Positions 1 to 8,165 of a DNA stretch of 64,000 nt are shown piece by piece; the stretch's first letter is position 1; each line of letters starts with the position of its first letter. The stretch is taken from assembly GCF_003350475.1 (NCBI RefSeq), contig NZ_QQAV01000004.1, forward strand, positions 62,001 through 126,000, written 5' to 3'. Both the position numbers and the translations under genes were made by a program. The stretch is from Pseudacidovorax intermedius. Lineage in GTDB: Bacteria; Pseudomonadota; Gammaproteobacteria; Burkholderiales; Burkholderiaceae_C. A model generated the notes under the pieces. That model searched no databases, was not told the DNA's origin, and saw only the letters and a list, made by a program, of their open reading frames with translations.

Positions 1-1101
1 GTGGCGGCCTACAAGCACCGTCTGGTGCTCGACCTGTACCCACAGGAAGCGCTCGACCCGCTCGAATCGCTGATCGCCGAGCGCCTGCGCGACACCCATA
101 CCGGCGCATCACCTGCCGCCCCGCTGCCGCCTGCGCCCCCTGCCGTGGCGGTGGCGCCGCCGGTGGTCCAGGCCCCGCCCCCCGTGCCGGCACGGCCCGT
201 CCCGGCCACCGATCCGTTAGGGGACCTGATCGCGCAGAAGGCCGTCCGTCCGCCCCCCCCTGCGCCGCCCACGCCCGTGGCGCCGGCGGCGCCCCCGGTG
301 CTGGCCGAGGCGCCGCGCCCGGCGCCTGCGCGGCCACAACGGCCCGAGCCCAACGTGGCCACCTCCACCCGCACCGATCGCATCATCATCGTGGCGCTCG
401 ATCCCGGACACGGCGGCGAAGACCCTGGCGCCATCGGCCCCAACGGCACGCGCGAGAAGGACATCGTGCTGCAGGTGGCCCGGCGCCTGCGTGACCGCAT
501 CAATGGCAGCACCCTGGGCGGCAACCCGATGCGCGCCTTCATGACCCGCGACGACGACTTCTTCGTGCCGCTGAACGTGCGGGTGCAAAAAGCGCGGCGG
601 GTGCAGGCCGACCTGTTCATCAGCATCCATGCGGACGCCTTCACCACGCCAGCGGCGCGCGGCGCCAGCGTGTTCGCGCTCAGCCAGAACGGTGCCTCCA
701 GCAGTGCCGCCCGCTGGATGGCCAACAAGGAGAACCAGTCCGACCAGGTGGGCGGCATCAGCATCGGCGAGCACGAGATACAGGTGCAGCGCGCGCTGTT
801 CGACATGAGCACCACCGCGCAGATCAAGGACAGCCTGAAGCTCGGCGGCGCCATGCTGGGCGAATTCCGCCGCATCGGCGCCCGGCTGCACAAGGGCGAC
901 GTCGAGCAGGCCGGCTTCGCCGTGCTCAAGGCGCCCGATATTCCGAGTGTGCTGGTGGAGACGGCCTTCATCAGCAATCCGGAAGAAGAAGCCAAGCTGC
1001 GCAGCGTGGCCTATCAGGAGGAGATGGCGGACGCGCTGTTGAAGGGCATCCACCGCTATTTCGGCCAGAACCCGCCTCTGGCGCGCAGCCGCGCGCTGTA
1101 A
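1..1101 (+). CDS. amiC: N-acetylmuramoyl-L-alanine amidase AmiC, 5' end missing
   Basis: A periplasmic zinc amidase that removes the stem peptide from N-acetylmuramic acid and helps daughter cells separate. The reading frame is open to base 1, so the start, the export signal and most of the N-terminal AMIN domain lie outside the window; the GTG at base 1 is probably internal. A long Pro/Ala-rich linker (about residues 38-120) leads to an Amidase_3 domain. The expected zinc ligands are visible: His137 in GHGGEDPGA, Glu152 and His210 in SIHAD, with the catalytic Glu320 in VETAF. An insert around residues 240-295 matches the position of the autoinhibitory helix of AmiB/AmiC enzymes, which EnvC or NlpD-type activators relieve in known systems. 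Family assignment is secure. Confidence 0.93.
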   Translation: MAAYKHRLVLDLYPQEALDPLESLIAERLRDTHTGASPAAPLPPAPPAVAVAPPVVQAPPPVPARPVPATDPLGDLIAQKAVRPPPPAPPTPVAPAAPPVLAEAPRPAPARPQRPEPNVATSTRTDRIIIVALDPGHGGEDPGAIGPNGTREKDIVLQVARRLRDRINGSTLGGNPMRAFMTRDDDFFVPLNVRVQKARRVQADLFISIHADAFTTPAARGASVFALSQNGASSSAARWMANKENQSDQVGGISIGEHEIQVQRALFDMSTTAQIKDSLKLGGAMLGEFRRIGARLHKGDVEQAGFAVLKAPDIPSVLVETAFISNPEEEAKLRSVAYQEEMADALLKGIHRYFGQNPPLARSRAL

Positions 1102-1243
1102 TGCGGCGGCCTTCGCGCAGCGCGCACGGCGTCTCTCAGAGCGGGACCGCCGCGACGCACAGCGGCCGGCGGACCGCTCCTACAGGCGCGAAAAGACCGA
1201 CGAGCACACCATCTGGCCATCACATTCCAGAAAGGTGGACACC

Positions 1244-1513
1244 ATGTTGAAGACTCGCACTTGGATTTCTGCCGCCGCGATCGGTGCGGCGGCCTTGATG
1301 GCCGGCTGCGCCGCGGGCCCCAATCAGCAGTTGGGTGCCGGCGTTGGCGCACTGGGCGGCGCCGTCGTGGGCAATGCGATCGGCGGCAACACGGCAGCGA
1401 CCGTGGGCGGCGCGGCCATTGGCGGTCTGGTCGGCAACGAGATCGGCCGCCAGCGCGACCAGCAGAACTACAACAACCAGTACTACTACCCGGACGGCAG
1501 CCGCCGCTATTGA
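1244..1513 (+). CDS. glycine-zipper outer-membrane lipoprotein
   Basis: An 89-residue exported lipoprotein. The ATG at 1244 is preferred over an in-frame GTG at 1235 because AAAGGTGG (1231-1238) is well spaced before it. The N-terminus is a signal peptide ending in a lipobox (LMAGC). The centre is a run of GxxxG repeats (GAGVGALGGAVVGNAIGG and a second similar stretch), the glycine-zipper 2TM pattern of SlyB/Rick17kDa-like surface proteins, which are thought to pack as two close helices in the membrane. The C-terminus is short, polar and Tyr/Asn-rich. The gene is monocistronic and followed by a strong terminator. Exact function is unknown; a role in envelope integrity is an inference from the family. 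Confidence 0.85.
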   Translation: MLKTRTWISAAAIGAAALMAGCAAGPNQQLGAGVGALGGAVVGNAIGGNTAATVGGAAIGGLVGNEIGRQRDQQNYNNQYYYPDGSRRY

Positions 1514-1532
1514 GCGGAACGCCCGCCATCAA

Positions 1533-1566
1533 CAACGGAGGCCGCGAACGCGGCCTCCGTTGTTTT
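1533..1566 (+). terminator. Rho-independent terminator of the glycine-zipper gene
   Basis: A perfect 13-14 bp GC-rich stem (CAACGGAGGCCGCG paired with its complement) with a tiny loop is followed by TGTTTT. It lies 20 nt after the stop codon and before the convergent DedA gene. Confidence 0.9.
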
Positions 1567-1580
1567 GGCGCTGAGCAGCC

Positions 1581-2243
1581 TCAGCGCGCCGTTGCGGCCG
1601 GCGCGTTCGAGGCCCTCGAACCGCGCCAGGCGCCAAAGATGGCGATGAGGCCGGGCACCAGGATCAGCGCCCAGATGATCTTGTCCAGATGCTCGCGGAC
1701 GAAGGCCAGGTTGCCGAAGAAGTAGCCTGCCGCGCAGATGCCCACCACCCACAGCACGGCCCCGCCGACGTTGAAGGCCGTGAACTTGGAGCGGCTCATG
1801 GCGGCCACGCCCGCCACGAAGGGCGCAAAGGTCCGGATGAAGGGCATGAAGCGCGCCAGCACGATCGTGATGCCGCCGTAGCGCTCGTAGAAGGCATGCG
1901 CCTGGTCGAAGGCCTTGCGGTTGAAGAAGCGCGTGTTCTCCCACTGGAAGACACGGGGTCCGATGTGGCGGCCGATGGCGAAATTGCACTGGTCGCCCAG
2001 GACGGCCGCGGCCAGGAGCACCGGGATGGCGATCCCGAGGTTCATCAGCCCCGCGCCGCAGAGCGCACCGACGATGAACAGCAGCGAATCGCCCGGCAGG
2101 AAGGGCATGACCACCACGCCGGTCTCCACGAAGACGATGAGGAAGAGCAGCACATAGACCCAGGTGCCATAGGCGGCGACGAAGGCCTCCAGGTGCTTGT
2201 CCACGTGGAGGATGAAGTCAATCAGGAAGGCGACGATGTCCAT
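1581..2243 (-). CDS. DedA family membrane protein
   Basis: A 220-residue polytopic inner-membrane protein of the DedA/SNARE-associated (VTT) family. Members in other bacteria act in lipid carrier recycling (undecaprenyl phosphate or phosphatidylethanolamine flipping) and help keep the proton motive force. Visible family marks are the N-terminal re-entrant stretch with FVETG and PFLPGDSLLF, the segment GDQCNFAIGRHIG, and the conserved Arg-containing ARFMPFIRTFAPFVAG, followed by two C-terminal membrane helices. Length is normal for the family. The start has no Shine-Dalgarno sequence; GATAAT (complement of 2252-2257) lies 8 nt before the ATG, so the mRNA may be nearly leaderless. Substrate is not predictable from sequence. 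Confidence 0.88.
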   Translation of the reverse strand: MDIVAFLIDFILHVDKHLEAFVAAYGTWVYVLLFLIVFVETGVVVMPFLPGDSLLFIVGALCGAGLMNLGIAIPVLLAAAVLGDQCNFAIGRHIGPRVFQWENTRFFNRKAFDQAHAFYERYGGITIVLARFMPFIRTFAPFVAGVAAMSRSKFTAFNVGGAVLWVVGICAAGYFFGNLAFVREHLDKIIWALILVPGLIAIFGAWRGSRASNAPAATAR

Positions 2244-2251
2244 GGCGCGGC

Positions 2252-2286
2252 ATTATCCGGGCCGCCTGTTGACGGATTCTTAAAAT
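2252..2286. promoter_or_regulatory. divergent -10 elements for dedA-like gene and mutL
   Basis: On the plus strand TAAAAT (2281-2286) lies 6 nt before the GTG of mutL. On the minus strand GATAAT (2257-2252) lies 8 nt before the ATG of the DedA gene. Neither start has a Shine-Dalgarno sequence. Convincing -35 boxes are not visible. Transcription starting about 7 nt past each hexamer would give leaderless or nearly leaderless messages. Confidence 0.45.
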
Positions 2287-2292
2287 CCCGCC

Positions 2293-4227
2293 GTGAGCGC
2301 CCTCCTTTCCTCCTCCTCCACGAGCCGACGGCCCATCCGGGACCTGCCGGACGAACTCATCAGCCAGATTGCCGCCGGCGAGGTGGTGGAGCGGCCCGCC
2401 TCGGTCGTGCGCGAACTGGTGGACAACGCCCTGGACGCCGGCGCAAACCAGATCACCGTGCGGCTGGCCGCCGGCGGTGTCCGACTGATCGCCGTCGAGG
2501 ACGATGGCGGCGGCATCCCGCGCGACGAGCTGCCGCTGGCGCTGCGCCGCCATGCGACCAGCAAGATCGCCAGCCTGGCCGAACTCGAGTCGGTCGGCAC
2601 CATGGGCTTTCGCGGCGAAGCGCTGGCCTCGATCGCCTCCATCGCCGAGCTGAGCCTGCTGTCGCGCCACGGTGGGGCGGACAGCGCCTGGCAACTGGAC
2701 GCCCGCACGGGCGAGCTGCGTCCAGCGGCCCGCAGCCAGGGCACGACGGTGGAAGTGCGCGAGCTGTTCTTCGCCACGCCGGCGCGCCGCAAGTTCCTCA
2801 AGACCGATGCCACCGAACTGGCGCACTGCATCGAGGCGGTGCGCCGCCATGCGCTAGCGCGTCCGGACGTGGGCTTCGCGATCTGGCACGAAGGCCGGCT
2901 GGTCGAGCAGTGGCGCATCGCCGACACGCCCGCCCAGCGCCTGTCGGATGTCTTCGGCGAGGACTTCATCGGCCAGAGCGTGCAGGTCGACCATGACGAG
3001 GGCGCCCTGCACGTTCGTGGCCATGCCGGCGTGCCGGATGCGGCCCGCAGCCGCGGCGACCAGCAGTTCTTCTACGTCAACGGCCGCTTCGTGCGCGACA
3101 AGGTGCTGCTGCACGCGGTGCGTGCCGCCTACGAGGACGTGCTGCATGGCCAGCGCCAGCCGGTGTTCGTGCTGCACCTGCAGATCGATCCGACGCGCGT
3201 GGACGTCAACGTGCATCCCACCAAGATCGAGGTGCGATTTCGCGATGGCCGCGAAGTGCACAGCGCCGTGCGCCATGCCATCGAGAACGCCCTGGCGGCG
3301 CCGCGCGCCGCCGGCGCGGCAAGCACGGACGACAGCGGCACCGGCCGGCCCGCCCCCCTGCTGCGAGGCTACGACGCGCCGGCTGCGGCGCCGGCATGGC
3401 GGCAGTCCGGCATTCCGTTCGCGGCCGAGCGGGGCGCCGGGGATTGGGCGGCCATGTGGCCCACCGCGCCTGCGGCACCGTCTGCAGCGGCGGCACCGGG
3501 GTCGGGGCGCGAAACGTCCCCTGCTCTCACGGCCGGCTTGGGCGACGCCCCACTCCAGCCCCCCTGGACGGCCGGCGGCGCGGCGGCTGGCGCCCTGCGC
3601 CCCTCCTCCACCCCACCGGAGGTCGTAGCCACGGCTGCCAGCGACTGGCCGCTGGGCCGTGCGCTGGCGCAACTGCAGGGCATCTACATCCTGGCCGAGA
3701 ACACCCAGGGCCTGGTCATCGTCGACATGCACGCTGCGCACGAGCGGATCGTCTACGAGCGCCTGAAGACCCAGCTCGACGGCCATGCGATCGCCAGCCA
3801 GCCGCTGCTGATTCCCGCCACCTTCGCGGCCACGCCGGAAGAGGTGGCCACGGTCGAGACCTGCTCGGAGGTGCTCGGCGCCCTGGGCCTGGAGGTCTCG
3901 CCCTTCTCGCCCCGCACCCTCGCGGTGCGTGCCGTGCCGGCGTCCCTGGCCGACGGCGATCCGGTGGCCCTGGCCCGCAGCGTGCTGGCCGAGCTGGCCC
4001 AGCACGAAGCCACCACCGTCATCCAGCGCGCCCAGCATGAACTGCTCGCCACCATGGCCTGCCACGGCGCCGTGCGGGCCAACCGGCGCCTCACGCTGGA
4101 CGAAATGAACGGACTTCTGCGCCAGATGGAAGCCACCGAGCGCTCCGACCAGTGCAACCACGGGCGCCCCACATGGCGGCAGCTGAGCGTGCGCGATCTG
4201 GACGGACTGTTCCTGCGCGGGCGCTGA
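2293..4227 (+). CDS. mutL: DNA mismatch repair protein MutL (endonuclease type)
   Basis: A 644-residue MutL that couples MutS mismatch recognition to strand incision. The N-terminal GHKL ATPase shows motif I with the catalytic Glu near residue 41 (VRELVDNALDAG), motif II (DDGGGIP) and motif III (MGFRGEALASIAS). A Pro/Ala-rich linker spans about residues 335-455. The C-terminal dimerisation domain carries the metal-dependent nicking motif of the DQHAxxExxxxE type (DMHAAHERIVYE, residues 478-489), plus MACHGAVRA and CNHGRP (621-626). This endonuclease set fits a lineage without MutH. Initiation is at GTG with TAAAAT just upstream and no Shine-Dalgarno sequence. The gene stands alone, divergent from the DedA gene. 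Confidence 0.95.
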   Translation: MSALLSSSSTSRRPIRDLPDELISQIAAGEVVERPASVVRELVDNALDAGANQITVRLAAGGVRLIAVEDDGGGIPRDELPLALRRHATSKIASLAELESVGTMGFRGEALASIASIAELSLLSRHGGADSAWQLDARTGELRPAARSQGTTVEVRELFFATPARRKFLKTDATELAHCIEAVRRHALARPDVGFAIWHEGRLVEQWRIADTPAQRLSDVFGEDFIGQSVQVDHDEGALHVRGHAGVPDAARSRGDQQFFYVNGRFVRDKVLLHAVRAAYEDVLHGQRQPVFVLHLQIDPTRVDVNVHPTKIEVRFRDGREVHSAVRHAIENALAAPRAAGAASTDDSGTGRPAPLLRGYDAPAAAPAWRQSGIPFAAERGAGDWAAMWPTAPAAPSAAAAPGSGRETSPALTAGLGDAPLQPPWTAGGAAAGALRPSSTPPEVVATAASDWPLGRALAQLQGIYILAENTQGLVIVDMHAAHERIVYERLKTQLDGHAIASQPLLIPATFAATPEEVATVETCSEVLGALGLEVSPFSPRTLAVRAVPASLADGDPVALARSVLAELAQHEATTVIQRAQHELLATMACHGAVRANRRLTLDEMNGLLRQMEATERSDQCNHGRPTWRQLSVRDLDGLFLRGR

Positions 4228-4448
4228 GACGGCAGGGCGGGAACGCGCCGCAACAGGAGCTCGCGCAGGCAACGTCCTACGTGGCGGTGGCACTGGGGTT
4301 TACACCGTCGTCAGAAAGGCGGGCACGGCCGTTGCATGCGGGCAAGGGTGTGCAAGGCCTGTAACGGGCCGTCACCCACACGGTGCTCAGGGGCCGTAGT
4401 TGCAAATCCCTGTGAACTTCGACCCGCCATCCGGTCTCTGTTTGCCCA

Positions 4449-5408
4449 ATGAAACGTTGGTCCCTCATCGCGTCGGCCCTGTCCCTCACCGTCCTGGTCG
4501 GTGCCGGATGCTCCACGCTCGACGCCCAACAACGCGAATGGATCTTCCAGCCCAGCGACCTGAGCTGGGGCAACACCGCGGAGATGACGGTGGGCATGGA
4601 CGACGTGTGGATCGACTACCGCACCCCCGACGGCGAAGACGTGCGCCTGCACGGCTTGTGGCTGGGCGATGCGCCGATGTCGCGCGACACGCCCGTGATG
4701 CTGTACCTGCACGGCGCGCGCTACAACGTTTCCGGCTCGGCGCCGCGCATTCGCCGCATGCACGAGCTCGGCTTCTCGGTGCTGGCCATCGACTACCGGG
4801 GCTTCGGCAAGAGCACCAAGACGCTGCCTTCCGAGGAATCCGCCCGCGAAGACGCGCGCGCCGCCTGGAAATGGCTGGCCGCCAAGTACCCCAAGCAACG
4901 CCGCTACATCTTCGGTCACTCGCTGGGCGGCGCCATCGGCATCGACCTGGCCGCCGATGTGCGCGACGAATCCGGCACCATCGTCGAAGGCACGTTCACC
5001 TCGATCTCGGACGTGGTGAGCAGCTTCAAATGGGGCTGGCTGCCCTTCAAGCCCTTCATCACCCAGCGCTTCGAGTCGCTGGCGAAGGTCAAGTCCATCG
5101 GCTCGCCGTTGCTGGTAGTGCATGGCTCGAACGACACCCTGATCAATCCCACCCTGGGCCGCAAGCTCTACGAGGCGGCCACGGGCCAGAAGATGTTCGT
5201 GCTGGTGGAAGGTGGCTCCCACCACAGCACCAACTCCGTCGGCGAGGCGCAGTACCGCGCCGCCCTGGCCCAGTTGTTCCAGATGAAGGAACGCGCACTT
5301 GGCGCCCCCGCTCTCGCCACTGGCGAGCCGGCGGCGGGCCTCAGCCGCCCGGCGGGTGGCGCCGCCGTGCCGCAGGCGGTGAAGCCGCCCCAGCCGCTGG
5401 GCACCTGA
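4449..5408 (+). CDS. alpha/beta hydrolase lipoprotein
   Basis: A 319-residue serine hydrolase carrying a lipoprotein signal (lipobox VGAGC after about 20 residues), so it is probably anchored in the outer membrane facing the periplasm. The alpha/beta-hydrolase fold is shown by the oxyanion-hole YLHGA, the nucleophile elbow GHSLGG (Ser158), the acid Asp229 in HGSNDT and the base His258 or His259 in GGSHHS. It resembles the BAAT/YfhR-like hydrolases with unknown substrates. The last 35 residues are Pro/Ala-rich and likely disordered. The 221 bp upstream hold no recognisable gene. Esterase, thioesterase or peptidase activity are all possible. Confidence 0.85.
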   Translation: MKRWSLIASALSLTVLVGAGCSTLDAQQREWIFQPSDLSWGNTAEMTVGMDDVWIDYRTPDGEDVRLHGLWLGDAPMSRDTPVMLYLHGARYNVSGSAPRIRRMHELGFSVLAIDYRGFGKSTKTLPSEESAREDARAAWKWLAAKYPKQRRYIFGHSLGGAIGIDLAADVRDESGTIVEGTFTSISDVVSSFKWGWLPFKPFITQRFESLAKVKSIGSPLLVVHGSNDTLINPTLGRKLYEAATGQKMFVLVEGGSHHSTNSVGEAQYRAALAQLFQMKERALGAPALATGEPAAGLSRPAGGAAVPQAVKPPQPLGT

Positions 5409-5571
5409 GCGCGGCCTTGGCCCCCGTCGCTGCGGCGGGCGCCGGGCGATTTGCTACCCTCGGCAGGATGCCTGCGTGCTTCCCGGCTTCCTGCTCTCCC
5501 CCCTCGCCCGACCTTGCCCCGCGCGGCAGACGTTCATCGCGCCCGGCGCCCGTGCCGAGCGGCCCCTGCAC

Positions 5572-6561
5572 ATGACCGCGCACCTGCGCTACATCGCCCT
5601 GGCAGGCCCGACCGCCAGCGGCAAGACTGCCGCCGCGCTGGCCGTGGCGGCTGCGCTGCCGACGCCGGTGGAAGTGGTCAGCGTCGACTCGGCCCTGGTC
5701 TACCGTGGCATGGACATCGGCACCGCCAAGCCCACGCCGGACGAGCGCGCGGCCGTGCCGCACCACCTGATCGATATCCTCGACCCGGCCGAGCGCTACA
5801 GCGCCGCCGCCTTCGTGGCCGACGCCCAGCGGCTGATCGGCCAGATCCGCCAGCGCGGCGCCCTCCCCCTGCTGGTCGGTGGAACGATGCTGTACTTCAA
5901 GGCGCTGTTCGACGGGCTGGACGCGATGCCGGCCGCCGACCCGGAACTGCGCCGGCGCATTGACGCCGAGGCCGCCGAGCACGGCTGGCCGGCCATGCAT
6001 GCCCGTCTGGCGAACGTCGACCCGGACACCGCCGCCCGCCTGGCGCCTGCCGACAGCCAGCGCATCCAGCGGGCGCTGGAGGTCTGGATGAGCAGCGGCC
6101 GCCCCCTCTCCGCCTTCCATCGCCGCGAGGGCGAGCATCCGGCCCCTGATACGCTGGCGAGCGGCGAGGCCCTGCTCCTCTCGCTGGAGACCGAAGACAG
6201 GGCCTGGCTTCACGCGCGCATCGCGCAACGCTTCGACGCCATGCTGGCCGGTGGCTTCCTCGACGAAGTCGGGCGCCTGCGCCAGCGCGGCGACCTGGAC
6301 CCGGCCCTGCCCTCGATCCGCTGCGTCGGCTATCGGCAGGCGTGGGAGATGCTCGACGCCACCCAAGGCCGTCTCCCCACGCGCGCCGAACTGGCCGAGT
6401 TGCGCGAGCGGGGCGTGGCCGCAACCCGCCAGTTGGCAAAACGCCAGATCACCTGGTTGCGCAGCATGCGCCGTCGCGAAGTGATCGCCTGTGACGCGAC
6501 GGCCGCGGCCGACCAGATCGTGGCGCGGGTCCGGCAAGCGCTCGCGAAGGACGGGGCATGA
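5572..6561 (+). CDS. miaA: tRNA dimethylallyltransferase MiaA
   Basis: A 329-residue enzyme that transfers a dimethylallyl group to N6 of A37 in tRNAs reading codons that begin with U. The ATG at 5572 puts the P-loop GPTASGKT at residues 12-19, the normal place; an upstream in-frame ATG at 5476 would add 32 residues of low-complexity sequence and is rejected. Further family marks are [16 protein letters not shown], the IDIL(D)P segment, [13 protein letters not shown] and [13 protein letters not shown]. Its stop overlaps the ATG of the ABC ATPase (ATGA), so the two are translationally coupled. The substrate DMAPP would come from the MEP pathway, whose first gene dxs is also in this window. Confidence 0.95.
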   Translation: MTAHLRYIALAGPTASGKTAAALAVAAALPTPVEVVSVDSALVYRGMDIGTAKPTPDERAAVPHHLIDILDPAERYSAAAFVADAQRLIGQIRQRGALPLLVGGTMLYFKALFDGLDAMPAADPELRRRIDAEAAEHGWPAMHARLANVDPDTAARLAPADSQRIQRALEVWMSSGRPLSAFHRREGEHPAPDTLASGEALLLSLETEDRAWLHARIAQRFDAMLAGGFLDEVGRLRQRGDLDPALPSIRCVGYRQAWEMLDATQGRLPTRAELAELRERGVAATRQLAKRQITWLRSMRRREVIACDATAAADQIVARVRQALAKDGA

Positions 6562-7286
6562 ACCGCCGCCCCCAGCCAGAAGCGGCGCCCGACGGGCGCG
6601 CGACGGAAACGGCCTCGCGCGCCGTGCCCCTCCGTATCGAGGGACTCGGCAAGTTCTATGGCCAGGGCGCGGACGCACGACCGGTGTTCCGCCACCTGGA
6701 CCTGACGGTCGCGCCGGGCGAGTTCGTGGCCATCGTGGGCGAGTCGGGTGTCGGCAAGTCGACGCTGTTGAACTGCATGGCCGGCCTCGACCACTGGGAC
6801 GAGGGGCGCGTGCTGCATGGCCCGCGGGACCTCGGCACCATGGGCGCCGAGCAGCGCGCGCTGTGGCGTCGCGCGCATGTCGGCTTCGTCTTCCAGGCCT
6901 TCCATGTGCTGCCCCACCTCGATGTCGCCCAGAACGTGGGGCTGCCCCTGATGCTGCTGGGCCGCAAGCAGGAGATGGCGCAGCGCGTCGCGCGGATGCT
7001 CGAGGCGGTCGGCCTGCAGGGCCTGGGCCAGCGGCTGCCGCAGGCGCTGTCGGGCGGTCAGTTGCAACGCGTGGCCATTGCCCGGGCGCTGGTCCATCGC
7101 CCGGGCCTGCTGCTGGCGGACGAACCCACCGGCAACCTGGACCCGGCAACGGCCGGGAAAGTGATGGACCTGCTGCTGTCCGAATCGCGGGCCCACGGCG
7201 CCAGCCTGGTCCTGGTCACCCATTCCGACGCTGCCGCCGCGCGGGCCGACCGCCGGCTGCACCTGCGCACCGACGGCTTCCGCTGA
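6558..7286 (+). CDS. ABC transporter ATPase, LolD/YbbA type
   Basis: A 242-residue ATP-binding subunit of the MacB/LolD/YbbA group, which powers FtsX-fold permeases that act on lipoproteins or other envelope substrates rather than classical importers. Walker A is GESGVGKST (residues 61-69), the signature is [15 protein letters not shown] (from about 164), Walker B with the catalytic Glu is [13 protein letters not shown] (Asp188) and the H-loop is VLVTHSD. It overlaps miaA by 4 nt. Its most likely partner is the large permease at 8166-10718, although a reversed acetyltransferase gene lies between them. It is similar in make-up to E. coli ybbA-ybbP. Confidence 0.88.
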   Translation: MNRRPQPEAAPDGRATETASRAVPLRIEGLGKFYGQGADARPVFRHLDLTVAPGEFVAIVGESGVGKSTLLNCMAGLDHWDEGRVLHGPRDLGTMGAEQRALWRRAHVGFVFQAFHVLPHLDVAQNVGLPLMLLGRKQEMAQRVARMLEAVGLQGLGQRLPQALSGGQLQRVAIARALVHRPGLLLADEPTGNLDPATAGKVMDLLLSESRAHGASLVLVTHSDAAAARADRRLHLRTDGFR

Positions 7287-7314
7287 ACGCCGCGGAAGCG
7301 GGGCGCGCCGGCAC

Positions 7315-8106
7315 CTACTTGAGCAACGCGTCCGCGCCAGGCCGCTGCCAGTAGACGTAGAGCCAGGCCGGCGAGAAGCCCACCCGGGCATAGAGCGATC
7401 GCGCGAGGTAGTTCTCTGCCTCGACCTGGAGGAAGGTGCGGGTCACGCCGCGCTGCACCGCCTCCGCACCCATCGCCGCCATCAGCTGACGCGCGAAGCC
7501 GTGGCCGCGAAAGCGCGGCCGGGTGCGCATGCCGTGCACGCCCATCCAGCCTTCGGCAAAGCAGCCGCTGCCCACGGCCGCCACATCGCCTGCCTCTCCG
7601 CCGGGGAGATCCTGCGCCAGGCGCAGGCTGACGTAGACCGCATCCCGAGCCCGGCGCAGCAGACGGACCCGGCTCTGGCCATCGACCGGATCGAAGCCCT
7701 CGCCCAGGTAGACGCGGGCCCAGTCGTCGCCCGGCGTCGGGGATATCTGGACGGCCTCCGGCCGGCCGTTGGCCGCCACGGTGGCCGGGTCGGCACACAT
7801 CACCTGGGTAGGCCGGGACGGCACGTAGCCGCGCTGGCGCAAGGCTTCGGTGAGCGTCTCGAAGCCCGGGGTCTCGATGGGCAGGCGCAGCACGGCCGGC
7901 AGGCCATAGGCCTGGTAGGCCGCTTCGATGCGGGGAAGGACCGACGGGTCCTGCACGCCGTGGTGCAGGGGCACCGCGCTGCGCGCCCGGCCCACCGTGC
8001 CGCGGTCCAGGGCCAGCAGCCAGCCCGGCAATTCCTCCAGGGCATCGGGGGGCACCGCGGCCAGTGTGGCCCTTTCGATCGATTCAACGTTCACGCCAGC
8101 AACCAT
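7315..8106 (-). CDS. GNAT family N-acetyltransferase
   Basis: A 263-residue protein with a C-terminal GNAT acetyl-CoA-binding domain: GVHGMRTRPRFRGHGFARQL is the motif A region (RxxGxG/A-type), followed by FLQVEAENYLARSLYARVGF, the motif B region typical of amino-acid or small-molecule acetyltransferases. The N-terminal 130 residues may form a degenerate second GNAT lobe. It lies on the opposite strand between an ABC ATPase and its probable permease. The start lacks a Shine-Dalgarno sequence; CACAAT (complement of 8113-8118) stands 6 nt before the ATG. Substrate is unknown. Confidence 0.8.
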   Translation of the reverse strand: MVAGVNVESIERATLAAVPPDALEELPGWLLALDRGTVGRARSAVPLHHGVQDPSVLPRIEAAYQAYGLPAVLRLPIETPGFETLTEALRQRGYVPSRPTQVMCADPATVAANGRPEAVQISPTPGDDWARVYLGEGFDPVDGQSRVRLLRRARDAVYVSLRLAQDLPGGEAGDVAAVGSGCFAEGWMGVHGMRTRPRFRGHGFARQLMAAMGAEAVQRGVTRTFLQVEAENYLARSLYARVGFSPAWLYVYWQRPGADALLK

Positions 8107-8112
8107 GACCCC

Positions 8113-8159
8113 ATTGTGAAACGCTTCACCGTCTTTGACACCCGCCCGGCCCCCACAAT
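8113..8159. promoter_or_regulatory. back-to-back -10 elements in the GNAT/permease gap
   Basis: The 59-bp divergent gap holds the same hexamer twice, once per strand: CACAAT on the minus strand (8118-8113) and CACAAT on the plus strand (8154-8159). Each is exactly 6 nt from its start codon and neither gene has a Shine-Dalgarno sequence. TTGACA occurs at 8135-8140 but only 13 nt before the plus-strand hexamer, shorter than a normal spacer. Confidence 0.45.
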
Positions 8160-8165
8160 CGCCGG